Of a stretch of DNA of 64,000 nucleotides, positions 28,787 through 37,462 are shown piece by piece; the first letter of the stretch is position 1; each line of letters begins with the position of its first letter. Below the pieces are notes generated by a model. That model saw nothing but the letters and a program-made list of their open reading frames with translations, was not told the origin of the DNA and made no database searches. The stretch spans positions 41,533-105,532 of the forward strand of contig CATABD010000001.1 in NCBI GenBank assembly GCA_949494735.1, in the 5' to 3' direction. The position numbers were made by a program, and so were the translations under genes. The DNA comes from an uncultured Oscillospiraceae bacterium (GTDB lineage: Bacteria; Bacillota; Clostridia; Oscillospirales; Oscillospiraceae).

Positions 28787-30397
28787 TCATCCCTGCCGTT
28801 CCCCCGCCCGGTATTTGGACGGTGAAACGCCGAAGTGCCGTTTGAACACATAGCTGAAATAGTTTGGGTCCGCATATCCCGCCCGCTCCGCGATGAGGTA
28901 GGTCTTTTCATCGGTGTCCCGGAGCATTTGGGCCGCGTGATCCATGCGCAGGTCGGTGACATAGGCCGTAAAGCTCTTCTGGGTCTCCCGCTTGAACAAC
29001 GTGGAAAAATAGGCGGGGGACAGGTGGAGGTGGGCGCACAGCGTCTCCACGCTCAGGCCGCTGTCGGCGTAGTGTTCCTCAATAAAGCTCTTGGCCCGCT
29101 CCACCGTTTTCCACGCGGAATCGCTGCGCTGGCGGCCCAGCCGCTCCCACAGCTTGAGCCCGCGCTCCAGCAGCCACCCTTCCGCCTCGTCCAGGCTGCC
29201 GAAGCCCGTGATGTCCACCGTTCCGGCAAAGCCGGGGCCGAACACCTCCTCCAGCTCCACGCCGCTGGCCTGGGCCAGCTGGGTCAGCGCCCGGAGAACT
29301 TCCAAAAAGAACATGCAGCTCTGGGGCAGGGACAGCCGCCGTTCCCGCGCCCGGTCCACCTGGCGGTGGATCAGCCTGGCCACCTCTTCCCTTCCCCCCA
29401 GCTTGACGGCTGCGGCCAGCGCCCGCCGGTCCTCCTCCCCCAAGGCAAGCCCGGCGGAGCGGTCCGGCTCCAGATCCCCGATATACAGCACCTGGGCGCC
29501 CCCCATCAGCACCCGGTAATCCGCCGCCGCGGCCGCCCCCTCCGCCGACTGGTGGAGGCGCTCCGGTCCCCGGCAGGGGCGGCCCACCCCGGCGAACAGC
29601 GTCAGCCCCAGCAGGCTGGCCGCCAGCCTGCACAGCCGCCCCAGCTCTTCAATGAGGGGGTAGACCTGCTCCTCCCCCTCCAGGCGGAAGAGCAGGGCGG
29701 CGGTGTCGTTATACAGCACCGTGTGCAGCGTACACCCGGGCAGGGCGAAATGGCCCTGGAAGAAGGACTGGATGGAGGGCAGCAGCAGCTCGTCACAGCC
29801 CCCCTCCCCATCTTGGCCGGAGACATCCGCCGACATCAGCGCCGCCGCCCACCAGCCGCCGGGCAGCTCGAGCTCATACCGCGCCGCCCGGTCCCGCACC
29901 TGTCCGGCGGGGATGCGCCCGTCCAGCAGCCGGGTGAAAAACAGCTCCCGCAGGATGGGCAGGCTGTCCTCATACCGGCGGCGGAGAGCCTCCATATCCC
30001 GGCGCTCCAGCCGCTCCTGGTCCAGCTGCGCGCGCAGCCGCCCCAGCACCTCCCCCAGCTCCGGGGCGTTGATGGGCTTCAGGATATACTCATAGACGTT
30101 CATCCCCACCGCCTGACGGGCATACTCGAAGTCGTCAAACCCGGAAAACACCACCATTTTGGACGCGGGCAGCATCTGCCGCAGCCTCCGGCACAGCTCC
30201 AGCCCATCCATATAGGGCATTTTGATGTCGGTGAGCACCACGTCCGGCCTCACCTGTTCCGCCAGCTCCAGCGCGTCCATGCCGTTTGCCGCCGCGCCGC
30301 ACAGCTCAAAGCCCAGCCCCTCCCAGCCGATTTTCCGGCGGATACCCTCCCGGATCTCCTCCTCGTCGTCCACCAGCAGCACTCGGTACAGTTCCAT
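28787..30397 (-). CDS. Response regulator with AraC-type DNA-binding domain, YesN type
   Basis: MELYRVLLVDDEEEIREGIRRKIGWEGLGFELCGAAANGMDALELAEQVRPDVVLTDIKMPYMDG...; C-terminal VETLCAHLHLSPAYFSTLFKRETQKSFTAYVTDLRMDHAAQMLRDTDEKTYLIAERAGYADPNYFSYVFKRHFGVSPSKYR. Confidence 0.95.
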   Translation of the reverse strand: MELYRVLLVDDEEEIREGIRRKIGWEGLGFELCGAAANGMDALELAEQVRPDVVLTDIKMPYMDGLELCRRLRQMLPASKMVVFSGFDDFEYARQAVGMNVYEYILKPINAPELGEVLGRLRAQLDQERLERRDMEALRRRYEDSLPILRELFFTRLLDGRIPAGQVRDRAARYELELPGGWWAAALMSADVSGQDGEGGCDELLLPSIQSFFQGHFALPGCTLHTVLYNDTAALLFRLEGEEQVYPLIEELGRLCRLAASLLGLTLFAGVGRPCRGPERLHQSAEGAAAAADYRVLMGGAQVLYIGDLEPDRSAGLALGEEDRRALAAAVKLGGREEVARLIHRQVDRARERRLSLPQSCMFFLEVLRALTQLAQASGVELEEVFGPGFAGTVDITGFGSLDEAEGWLLERGLKLWERLGRQRSDSAWKTVERAKSFIEEHYADSGLSVETLCAHLHLSPAYFSTLFKRETQKSFTAYVTDLRMDHAAQMLRDTDEKTYLIAERAGYADPNYFSYVFKRHFGVSPSKYRAGERQG

Positions 30398-30454
30398 CCC
30401 GCGCCTCCCTCCGCCGCCCGGAGGGCAGCGTTTATCCTTTCCCCATGGGGGAAA

Positions 30455-30480
30455 GGGACCGGCGCCGCGGCGCCGGTCCC
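30455..30480. terminator. Perfect 26 bp palindrome between mgl operon and response regulator gene
   Basis: gggaccggcgccg|cggcgccggtccc followed on the minus strand by TTTCCCC; probable terminator or attenuator. Confidence 0.6.
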
Positions 30481-30492
30481 TGTTGCGTTGTC

Positions 30493-30714
30493 CTATAGGA
30501 TTCCTCTTGCCTTGAGCACGCCTGCCGCCACCACAATCACCAGGGCGGCCACGCACAGCCAGATAAAGATGTCCAGGTATCTCACCGGCACCCTCCGAAA
30601 GTGCTCGTACACGCGCTCAAGGGCATTGAGCTGGCCGGAGTCGGGGCGCTGGGGCCCGTTTTGCTCCGAACCCTGGTCCAGCCCCTGGTTTTCCCTCTCG
30701 TTCCGCCGGTCCAT
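30493..30714 (-). CDS. Small single-TM protein at end of mgl operon
   Basis: 73 aa MDRRNERENQGLDQGSEQNGPQRPDSGQLNALERVYEHFRRVPVRYLDIFIWLCVAALVIVVAAGVLKARGIL; start immediately after mglC stop. Confidence 0.6.
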   Translation of the reverse strand: MDRRNERENQGLDQGSEQNGPQRPDSGQLNALERVYEHFRRVPVRYLDIFIWLCVAALVIVVAAGVLKARGIL

Positions 30715-30715
30715 C

Positions 30716-31777
30716 TTACTTCTTGGCCAGGTACTTGCGCAGGTCGAGGGCCACAGCGATGATGATGACCAGGCCCTGGGCCACAAAGGTGTAGGCCGGG
30801 TCCACGCCCAGGAATTGCAGGCAGATCTTCAACGCCTCAAACACCAGCACGCCCACCAGGATGCCGGACACCTTGCCCACGCCGCCGTTGGTGGACACGC
30901 CGCCGATGGTACACGCGGCAATGGCCTCCAGCTCATAGCCGAAGCCGGTGGCCGTGGACGCGCCGCCCGCCTTGGCGCCCACCAGGAAACCGCCCAGGCC
31001 GTACATGACGGCGGCCAGGATGTAGATGCGGATGAGGGTGGCCGCCACATTGACGCCCGCCACCTGGGCTGCGCTCTCGTTGCCGCCGATGGCGTACATG
31101 TACTTGCCGTGCCGGGTTTTATTATACAGGAACCAGAAGAAAATGCCAACAATCACCGCAAAAATTGCCAGGTACGGGATCTCCCGGACGCCGGGGATGG
31201 GGTCGAAGGGCTTCATATCCCCAATGGCGAAGTCGCGCAGGCGGCCGCTGGCCACGCCCCGGTAGGTATCCTTATAGCCGCCCATGGGCTGGTTGCCGGT
31301 GATGATGGAGCACAGGCCGTACACGATGGTCTGCATACCCAGAGTGGCGATGAAGGGGGGAACCTTCAGGAAGGCCACCACGCAGCCGTTCACCGCGCCG
31401 AACAGCGCCATGATCGCCATGACGATGAGCATGGCCACGCCCCAGGGGATGTCGGGCAGCCAGGGCAGCATCCGGGCGGAGTAGTCCAGCTGCTGGAGCA
31501 GCATGGCGGCCAGGCAGGCGGCCAGACCCACCTGCCGGCCCGCAGACAGGTCGGTGCCCTTGGTAATCAGGCAGCCGGATACGCCGCAGGCGATGATAAA
31601 CCGGGGGGACATGTTGACCACCAGGTTGCTGAAGTTGCCAAAGGTCAGGAAGGTGTTCTGCCCCCGGGTCCACCAAGTCCACGACGCGGTGAACACGGCC
31701 AGCAGGAAGATCAGAATGATGATGGCGTTATTGGAAAGGAATTTCGTCACGCTTTTGACGCCCAGTTTTTTATCCAT
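30716..31777 (-). CDS. mglC: Galactose/methyl galactoside ABC transporter permease
   Basis: RFIIACGVSGCLITKGTDLSAGRQVGLAACLAAMLLQ...YAIGGNESAAQVAGVNVAATLIRIYILAAVMYGLGGFLVGAKAGGASTATGFGYELEAIAACTIGG. Confidence 0.93.
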   Translation of the reverse strand: MDKKLGVKSVTKFLSNNAIIILIFLLAVFTASWTWWTRGQNTFLTFGNFSNLVVNMSPRFIIACGVSGCLITKGTDLSAGRQVGLAACLAAMLLQQLDYSARMLPWLPDIPWGVAMLIVMAIMALFGAVNGCVVAFLKVPPFIATLGMQTIVYGLCSIITGNQPMGGYKDTYRGVASGRLRDFAIGDMKPFDPIPGVREIPYLAIFAVIVGIFFWFLYNKTRHGKYMYAIGGNESAAQVAGVNVAATLIRIYILAAVMYGLGGFLVGAKAGGASTATGFGYELEAIAACTIGGVSTNGGVGKVSGILVGVLVFEALKICLQFLGVDPAYTFVAQGLVIIIAVALDLRKYLAKK

Positions 31778-31795
31778 GGTTCTCTCTCCTCTCGC

Positions 31796-33304
31796 TTATT
31801 CAAATTGGGTGGCCAGGGCCATGATGTTCTCCTGATTGGCCTCCTTGCCGTCGATGAAGCCGGTGACCCGCCCGTCGCACATGACCATCACGCGGTCGGA
31901 CATGCCGATCAGCTCGCCCATTTCGGAGGAGATCATGATGACGCTCTTGCCCTGCCTGGCCAGCTCCGCGATGATGCAGTATATCTCATACTTTGCGCCC
32001 ACGTCTATGCCCCGGGTGGGTTCGTCCAGAATAAAGACTTCCGGGTCGTTGGCCAGCCAGCGGCTGATGAGCACCTTCTGCTGGTTGCCGCCGGAGAGAG
32101 ACTGGATCAGCGTCTTGGAGGAGGGGGTTTTGATGGACAGCTTGGCCACGTTGTCCTGCACCAGCTGCTCGATCTTCTTGTCGTCCAGCATGATGCCGCC
32201 GATGAGGTATTGCTTCAGGGAGGCAATGGACACATTGTCCGCTATGGACAGCACCCCCAGGATGCCGGTGGCCCGGCGGTCCTCGGTGAGCATGGCGATT
32301 CCGTTGTCGATGGCCTGCTTGGGCTGGTTGATCTTCAGCTCCTCGCCCTTGTAGGTTATCTTGCCCGTATCGTGGCAGCGCAGGCCGAACAGGCCCTCCA
32401 TCAGCTCGGTGCGCTGGGCCCCCACCAGGCCGGCCACACCCAAAATCTCCCCCTTGCGCACGTTGAAGCTCACGTGCCGGAAGCTCTTGGGGTTGATGGA
32501 GGTGAAGTCCTCCACCTCGAACACCACCTCCCCGGGCACGTTCTGCCGCTGGGGATAGAGGTTGGACAGCTCCCGGCCCACCATTTTGGTAATGATGAAA
32601 TCGGTGGTCAGCGATTTGGCCTCCCAGGTGCCGATGTACTGGCCGTCCCGCATGATGGTGACCTCGTCGCTGATGCGCAGGATCTCATCCATCTTGTGGG
32701 AGATATACACGATGGACACGCCCTTGCCGCGCAGCTCGTTTACAATGGTAAACAGCGCCTCCACCTCCCGGGCCGTCAGGGAGGAGGTGGGCTCGTCAAG
32801 GATGAGCACCTTACAGTCGGCGGACACCGCCTTGGCGATCTCCACCAGCTGCATCTGGGATACGCTCAGGCTGCCCAGCTTGGCCCTGGGGTTGAAGTCC
32901 AGGTGGACTTCCTCCAGCACCTTGGCCGCATCCTCATACATTTTCTCGTGGTCGATGGTCACCACGGGGCCGAACCGCTTGACTGGGTAGCGGCCCACGT
33001 AGATGTTCTCGCCAATACTGCGCTCAGGGATAGGCTGGAGCTCCTGGTGCACCATGGCGATCCCCTTGTTCAACGCGTCCAGGGGGCCGTTGATCTTCAC
33101 CGGTTCCCCCTCGTAGAACATCTCCCCCTCGTCCATATGGTAGATGCCGAACATGCACTTCATCAGCGTGGATTTGCCCGCGCCGTTCTCCCCCATCAGG
33201 GCATGGACGGTGCCCGGGCGAAGCTTGAGCTGGGCGTGGTCCAGCGCCTTGACGCCGGGGAAGGTTTTCACCACGCCGCGCATTTCCAAACGATAATCAG
33301 ACAA
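31796..33304 (-). CDS. mglA: Galactose/methyl galactoside ABC transporter ATP-binding protein
   Basis: Two ABC domains: GENGAGKSTLMKCMFGIY, LSVSQMQLVEIAKA, LSGGNQQKVLISRWLANDPEVFILDEPTRGIDVGAK. Confidence 0.95.
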   Translation of the reverse strand: MSDYRLEMRGVVKTFPGVKALDHAQLKLRPGTVHALMGENGAGKSTLMKCMFGIYHMDEGEMFYEGEPVKINGPLDALNKGIAMVHQELQPIPERSIGENIYVGRYPVKRFGPVVTIDHEKMYEDAAKVLEEVHLDFNPRAKLGSLSVSQMQLVEIAKAVSADCKVLILDEPTSSLTAREVEALFTIVNELRGKGVSIVYISHKMDEILRISDEVTIMRDGQYIGTWEAKSLTTDFIITKMVGRELSNLYPQRQNVPGEVVFEVEDFTSINPKSFRHVSFNVRKGEILGVAGLVGAQRTELMEGLFGLRCHDTGKITYKGEELKINQPKQAIDNGIAMLTEDRRATGILGVLSIADNVSIASLKQYLIGGIMLDDKKIEQLVQDNVAKLSIKTPSSKTLIQSLSGGNQQKVLISRWLANDPEVFILDEPTRGIDVGAKYEIYCIIAELARQGKSVIMISSEMGELIGMSDRVMVMCDGRVTGFIDGKEANQENIMALATQFE

Positions 33305-33332
33305 TTTTCGGTCCCCCCTTGTGATGACAGGA

Positions 33333-33364
33333 ACGGGTGCGTGCGCACACGCGCACGCACCCGT
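33333..33364. other. Strong intercistronic hairpin between mglB and mglA
   Basis: acgggtgcgtgcg-cacacg-cgcacgcacccgt, 13 bp perfect arms. Confidence 0.75.
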
Positions 33365-33394
33365 CTGAAAGCTCTGCGGTTGTCCTGCGTCAGA

Positions 33395-34399
33395 TTACTT
33401 GAAGTCCTTCACGTTGTCGGGCGTCACCTTCACGTAGTCCACGTACACGCTCTGCTCGCCGGAGGCATAGGTCTTGCCGCCCAGCAGCTCTTCCATGCAC
33501 TCCACAGCCTTGGTGGCCTGGCCCTTGGCGTCGTTGAGCACGGTGCCGGTCATGTTGCCCTGCTCCACCTCGTTCAGGGCCGCGTCCAGCGCGTCCACGC
33601 CCACCAGATAGATGTCCTTGTTCACCGTGCGGCCAGCGGCCTGGATGGACTGCAGGGCGCCGATGGCCATGTCGTCGTTGTTGCAGAACACGACCTCAAT
33701 CTGGTCGCCGAACTTCGCCAGGTCGTTCTGGGCGATCTCCTGGCCCTTGTTGCGGTCCCAGTCGCCGCGCTGGAGGTCCAGCTCCTCCACCTCAATGCCC
33801 GCGTCCTTCAGCGCCTTGACGGAGTACTCGGTGCGGAGCTGGGCGTCGATGTTCTCGGGGTCGCCCTGGATCATGATGTAGGATACCTTGCCGTCGCCGT
33901 TGATGTCGCCCTTGTTGGGGGTGTCCAGAATCAGCTCGCCCTGGAAGGTGCCGGACTGGGCGGCGTCGCAGCCCACGTACACCAGCTTGTCGTAGGCGGA
34001 CATCTGCTCGGCGGTGGGCTCACGGTTGATGAGCACGGTGGGGATGTTGGCGTTCTTCACCTTGTCGATGATGGAGTCCGCCGCAGAGGTCATGACGGGG
34101 TTGATGATGAGGGCCTTCACGCCCTGGGTGATGAAGGTGTCGATCTGCTCGTTCTGCTTGTTCTGGTCGTTGTTGCCGTCCACCACGGAGACCTTGTAGC
34201 CCTTGGACTTCAGGATCTCTTCCAGGTTGTTCCGGTAGGTGGTCATAAAGGCGTCGTCGAACTTGTAGATGCACACGCCGATGGTGCCCTTGTCGCCGTC
34301 GGCGCCGCCCTTGTTGTCGTCGGCGGGCTTGCCGGCGCAGCCGGCGAACAGCGCCATGACCATAATGGCGGAGAGAAGGAGCGCAATGATCTTTTTCAT
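33395..34399 (-). CDS. mglB: Galactose/glucose-binding lipoprotein MglB
   Basis: MKKIIALLLSAIMVMALFAGCAGK; GDINGDGKVSYIMIQGDPENIDAQLRTEYSVKALKDAGIEVEEL; VVFCNNDDMAIGAL. Confidence 0.93.
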   Translation of the reverse strand: MKKIIALLLSAIMVMALFAGCAGKPADDNKGGADGDKGTIGVCIYKFDDAFMTTYRNNLEEILKSKGYKVSVVDGNNDQNKQNEQIDTFITQGVKALIINPVMTSAADSIIDKVKNANIPTVLINREPTAEQMSAYDKLVYVGCDAAQSGTFQGELILDTPNKGDINGDGKVSYIMIQGDPENIDAQLRTEYSVKALKDAGIEVEELDLQRGDWDRNKGQEIAQNDLAKFGDQIEVVFCNNDDMAIGALQSIQAAGRTVNKDIYLVGVDALDAALNEVEQGNMTGTVLNDAKGQATKAVECMEELLGGKTYASGEQSVYVDYVKVTPDNVKDFK

Positions 34400-34599
34400 C
34401 CTAAAATTCCTCCTGTTTCAAAGTTGGGCGCCGTGCCGCCCTCCTCTGGGCGGCCTGCCGCGCCGTTTGAATTCTGCCGGCAGCTTCCCCTGACGGCACA
34501 CCTATTTTCTTCCTTTTCTTTTAAAAAGTCGATAGAAAATTCTTTGCACATCTATGAAAAAACTTCGCTCTTCCCCCACCCCTTAATCCCAAAGCATAA

Positions 34600-34641
34600 A
34601 CCGGCCCCTCCCTTCCGCTAGCGCGGAAGGGAGGGGCCGGT
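34600..34641. terminator. Terminator of opp operon
   Basis: accggcccctcccttccgc-tagc-gcggaagggaggggccggt: 19 bp perfect stem downstream of the last opp gene. Confidence 0.8.
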
Positions 34642-34656
34642 CATAATTTCATTTCC

Positions 34657-34857
34657 TCACAGCAGGCCGAACAGCCAGCACGCCAGCAGGGACAGCCCGA
34701 TGAGCACCAGCAGGCAGGGCAGGACAATTACCACATAGGCGGTGAGCACCATGACAAGCCGCTCCCGGAAGCTGACGTGAAGCCCGTCCCGTTCCTCCTC
34801 CGAGGGCTGCTTTTCCTCCTGCTCGCCGGCATATTTTTTCAGACGCCTCCAGATCAT
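34657..34857 (-). CDS. Small single-TM protein at end of opp operon
   Basis: 66 aa MIWRRLKKYAGEQEEKQPSEEERDGLHVSFRERLVMVLTAYVVIVLPCLLVLIGLSLLACWLFGLL; 15 nt after oppF stop. Confidence 0.6.
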   Translation of the reverse strand: MIWRRLKKYAGEQEEKQPSEEERDGLHVSFRERLVMVLTAYVVIVLPCLLVLIGLSLLACWLFGLL

Positions 34858-34872
34858 TCCCGGCCTCGCAGA

Positions 34873-36477
34873 TTATTCCGCCGCCTCGGCGGAACCACGG
34901 CTGGACTTGCGCTCCATCTTGGGCAGCTCAAAGAGGTAATTGCCCTGGGCATCCAGCTTGGGCTGGGGGAAGTGGCAGGCCAGGAAGTGGCCCGGCTCAA
35001 TCTCTTGCAGAGGGGGCGGCACCCGCTTGCACTTGTCGCAGGCCATATAACAACGGGTATGGAACTTGCAGCCGGAGGGTGGCCTGATGGGGCTGGGGAT
35101 ATTGCCCTCCAGCAGAATGCGCTCCTTCTCCAGGCTCTCCGGGTCGGTGGTGGGGATGGAGGAGAGCAGCGCCACCGTGTAGGGGTGTCTGGGATCCTTG
35201 AAGATGGTCTCGGCATCGGCCAGCTCTACAATGTTGCCCAGGTACATCACGCAGATCCGATCGGAGATATAACGCACCACCGACAGGTCATGGGAGATGA
35301 ACATATAGGTCAGGTTCTGCTTCTCCTTCAGCTCCTGGAGCAGGTTGATGATCTGGGACTGGATGGACACGTCCAGCGCGGAGACACACTCATCGCACAC
35401 GATGAACTTGGGCTTCACCACCAGCGCCCGGGCGATGGCCACGCGCTGGCGCTGGCCGCCGGAAAACTGGTGGGGATAGCGGTTGACCATATAGTCCTGG
35501 AGGCCGCACTCGTCCATGGTGGACAGGATATGCTCCTCCATCTGCTTGGAGCCCTTGCGGTAGAAATTATGGGTGAGCAGGCCCTCCTCAATGATCTGGC
35601 CGATGGTCATCCGGGGGTTTAGGCTGGAATAGGGGTCCTGGAAGATGATCTGCAAATCCTTGCGCAGCAGGCGCATCTCGCTGTACTGCAGGCGGGCCAG
35701 GTCAATGCCGCTGTCCCGCATGGCCTCGTATTTGGCAAACTCCGGGTTAGCCGCGTTCCGGGCGCGCAGGTCGTCCAGCTCCCTCTGGCAGGCGGCGGTG
35801 CTTCGGTCATAGACGGCGATCTGGCTGTCCAGCTCGTCCAGCTTGGCCTTCAGCCCGGCGGCTTTTCCGCTGTCTCCCTTGCCCACACTCAGCTCGTACT
35901 CCGCGTTGATATCCGTCCGCTTTTCCAGCAGCTTGTTGCGCTTCACATTCTCATAGTAGACCTTTTCCATCAGCTCCCGGCCCTTGCCGCCCTCGTCCTT
36001 GGCGAAAAAGCCGCCCAGGATGGTGACGATGTGCATCAGGCAGGTCTGCTCGTCGCACAGCGCCAGGTTGCGCTCCTGGAGCAGGTAGAAGTCCGCGTTC
36101 TCCTCACCGCCCGCGTCCATCACCTTTTTGCTTAGCTCGGCGGCCTTCTCACTGGCCTTTTCCAGCCTGGCCTTGTAGCGGTCCAGGTGGTGCAGGGTGT
36201 CGATCACGTACTTGGGGGTGGTGGAGTCCAGGGTGGCGCCGTAGTACATGGTGGTGCCGGCGGTCTGGGGGTAGAGCTGGAGGAGCACGCGGCCCAGGGT
36301 GGACTTGCCGCAGCCGCTCTCGCCCACCACGCCCACGGTCTCGCCCTCGTAGATGTCAATGGAGATATCCTCGTTGGCCCGGACGTACAGCTGCTCCTTC
36401 TGGAAGATGGAACTCTTAGCCACGGGGAAATATTTTTTCAGATTACTGATGGACAGTAATTTTTTGGTGCTCTTCAC
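34873..36477 (-). CDS. oppF: Oligopeptide ABC transporter ATP-binding protein (OppF type) with coiled-coil insertion
   Basis: VGESGCGKSTLGRVLLQLYP, then ~170 aa insertion, then LLRKDLQIIFQDPYSSLNPRMTIGQIIEEGL, FSGGQRQRVAIARALVVKPKFIVCDECVSALDVSIQSQIINLL. Confidence 0.93.
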   Translation of the reverse strand: MKSTKKLLSISNLKKYFPVAKSSIFQKEQLYVRANEDISIDIYEGETVGVVGESGCGKSTLGRVLLQLYPQTAGTTMYYGATLDSTTPKYVIDTLHHLDRYKARLEKASEKAAELSKKVMDAGGEENADFYLLQERNLALCDEQTCLMHIVTILGGFFAKDEGGKGRELMEKVYYENVKRNKLLEKRTDINAEYELSVGKGDSGKAAGLKAKLDELDSQIAVYDRSTAACQRELDDLRARNAANPEFAKYEAMRDSGIDLARLQYSEMRLLRKDLQIIFQDPYSSLNPRMTIGQIIEEGLLTHNFYRKGSKQMEEHILSTMDECGLQDYMVNRYPHQFSGGQRQRVAIARALVVKPKFIVCDECVSALDVSIQSQIINLLQELKEKQNLTYMFISHDLSVVRYISDRICVMYLGNIVELADAETIFKDPRHPYTVALLSSIPTTDPESLEKERILLEGNIPSPIRPPSGCKFHTRCYMACDKCKRVPPPLQEIEPGHFLACHFPQPKLDAQGNYLFELPKMERKSSRGSAEAAE

Positions 36478-37462
36478 TGCGCCTCACCTCCTTTTCGGGA
36501 TAGAAGCAGCGGATGAGCTGGCCTCCGCCCACATCTTCCAGGCCTGGCTCCTCCTCAATACACTTCTGCGTGCAGTATTTGCACCGCGGGGCGAACTTAC
36601 ACCCCTTGGGCAGATCCAGCGGGTGGGGCACAGCCCCGGGGATGGGCTCGATCCGGGTGTGGATGGCATCCAGCCGGGGGATGGAGAACATCAGCCCCTC
36701 GGTGTAGGGGTGGCTCATGGCGCAGTCGGCAAAGATAAGCCGGGCGCTGGCCTTTTCCACCACCTGCCCACAGTACATAACGGCCACATCGTCCGCCATC
36801 TCGTTGATGACGCCCAGGTCATGTGTGATAAAGATGATGGAGGTGCCGTTCTCCTCCTGGAGCTCATTCATCAGGCGGAGGATCTGGGCCTGGATGGTCA
36901 CGTCCAGGGCGGTGGTGGGCTCGTCGGCAATGAGGATCTTGGGCCGGCAGGCCAGAGCCATGGCGATCATCACCCGCTGGCGCATTCCGCCGGACAGCTG
37001 GTGGGGGTACTGGTTGAGCACCGCCTCGGGGTTGGGGATCTGCACCGCGCGGAGCATCTCCAGGCTCTTTTCCGCCGCCTGCTTCTTGTTCATGCCCTGG
37101 TGGATCATAAAGGGCTCGGACAGCTGGCGCTTGACGGTGAACACCGGGTTCAGGCTGGTCATGGGCTCCTGGAAGATGACGGAAATGGCGTTGCCCCGGA
37201 TGTGGTACATATCGTCCATGGGCAGCTTGGTCAGGTCCCTGCCCTCAAAGAGGATCTCCCCCGAGTCGATATAGCCGTTGGCGTCCAGCAGGCGCAGGAT
37301 GCTCATGGCGGACACGGACTTGCCCGAGCCGGACTCGCCCACAATGCCGATGGTCTTGCCCGGCTCCAGGCTGTAGGACACGTCGTTCACTGCCTTGACG
37401 GTGCCGTTCCTGGTCCTGAAATAGGTGTGGAGGTTCTTGACCTCAAGGAGCATATCCGCCAT
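36443..37462 (-). CDS. oppD: Oligopeptide ABC transporter ATP-binding protein (OppD type)
   Basis: GIVGESGSGKSVSAMSILRLL, LSGGMRQRVMIAMALACRPKILIADEPTTALDVTIQAQILRLM, C-terminal oligo_HPY Cys cluster. Confidence 0.94.
   Translation of the reverse strand: MADMLLEVKNLHTYFRTRNGTVKAVNDVSYSLEPGKTIGIVGESGSGKSVSAMSILRLLDANGYIDSGEILFEGRDLTKLPMDDMYHIRGNAISVIFQEPMTSLNPVFTVKRQLSEPFMIHQGMNKKQAAEKSLEMLRAVQIPNPEAVLNQYPHQLSGGMRQRVMIAMALACRPKILIADEPTTALDVTIQAQILRLMNELQEENGTSIIFITHDLGVINEMADDVAVMYCGQVVEKASARLIFADCAMSHPYTEGLMFSIPRLDAIHTRIEPIPGAVPHPLDLPKGCKFAPRCKYCTQKCIEEEPGLEDVGGGQLIRCFYPEKEVRRSEEHQKITVHQ

Noticed and set aside
28835-34621. 1928 aa plus-strand ORF
   Set aside because: Runs antisense to clear YesN, mglC, mglA and mglB genes; composition (His/Gly/Leu/Asp-rich) is the usual shadow ORF in GC-rich DNA.
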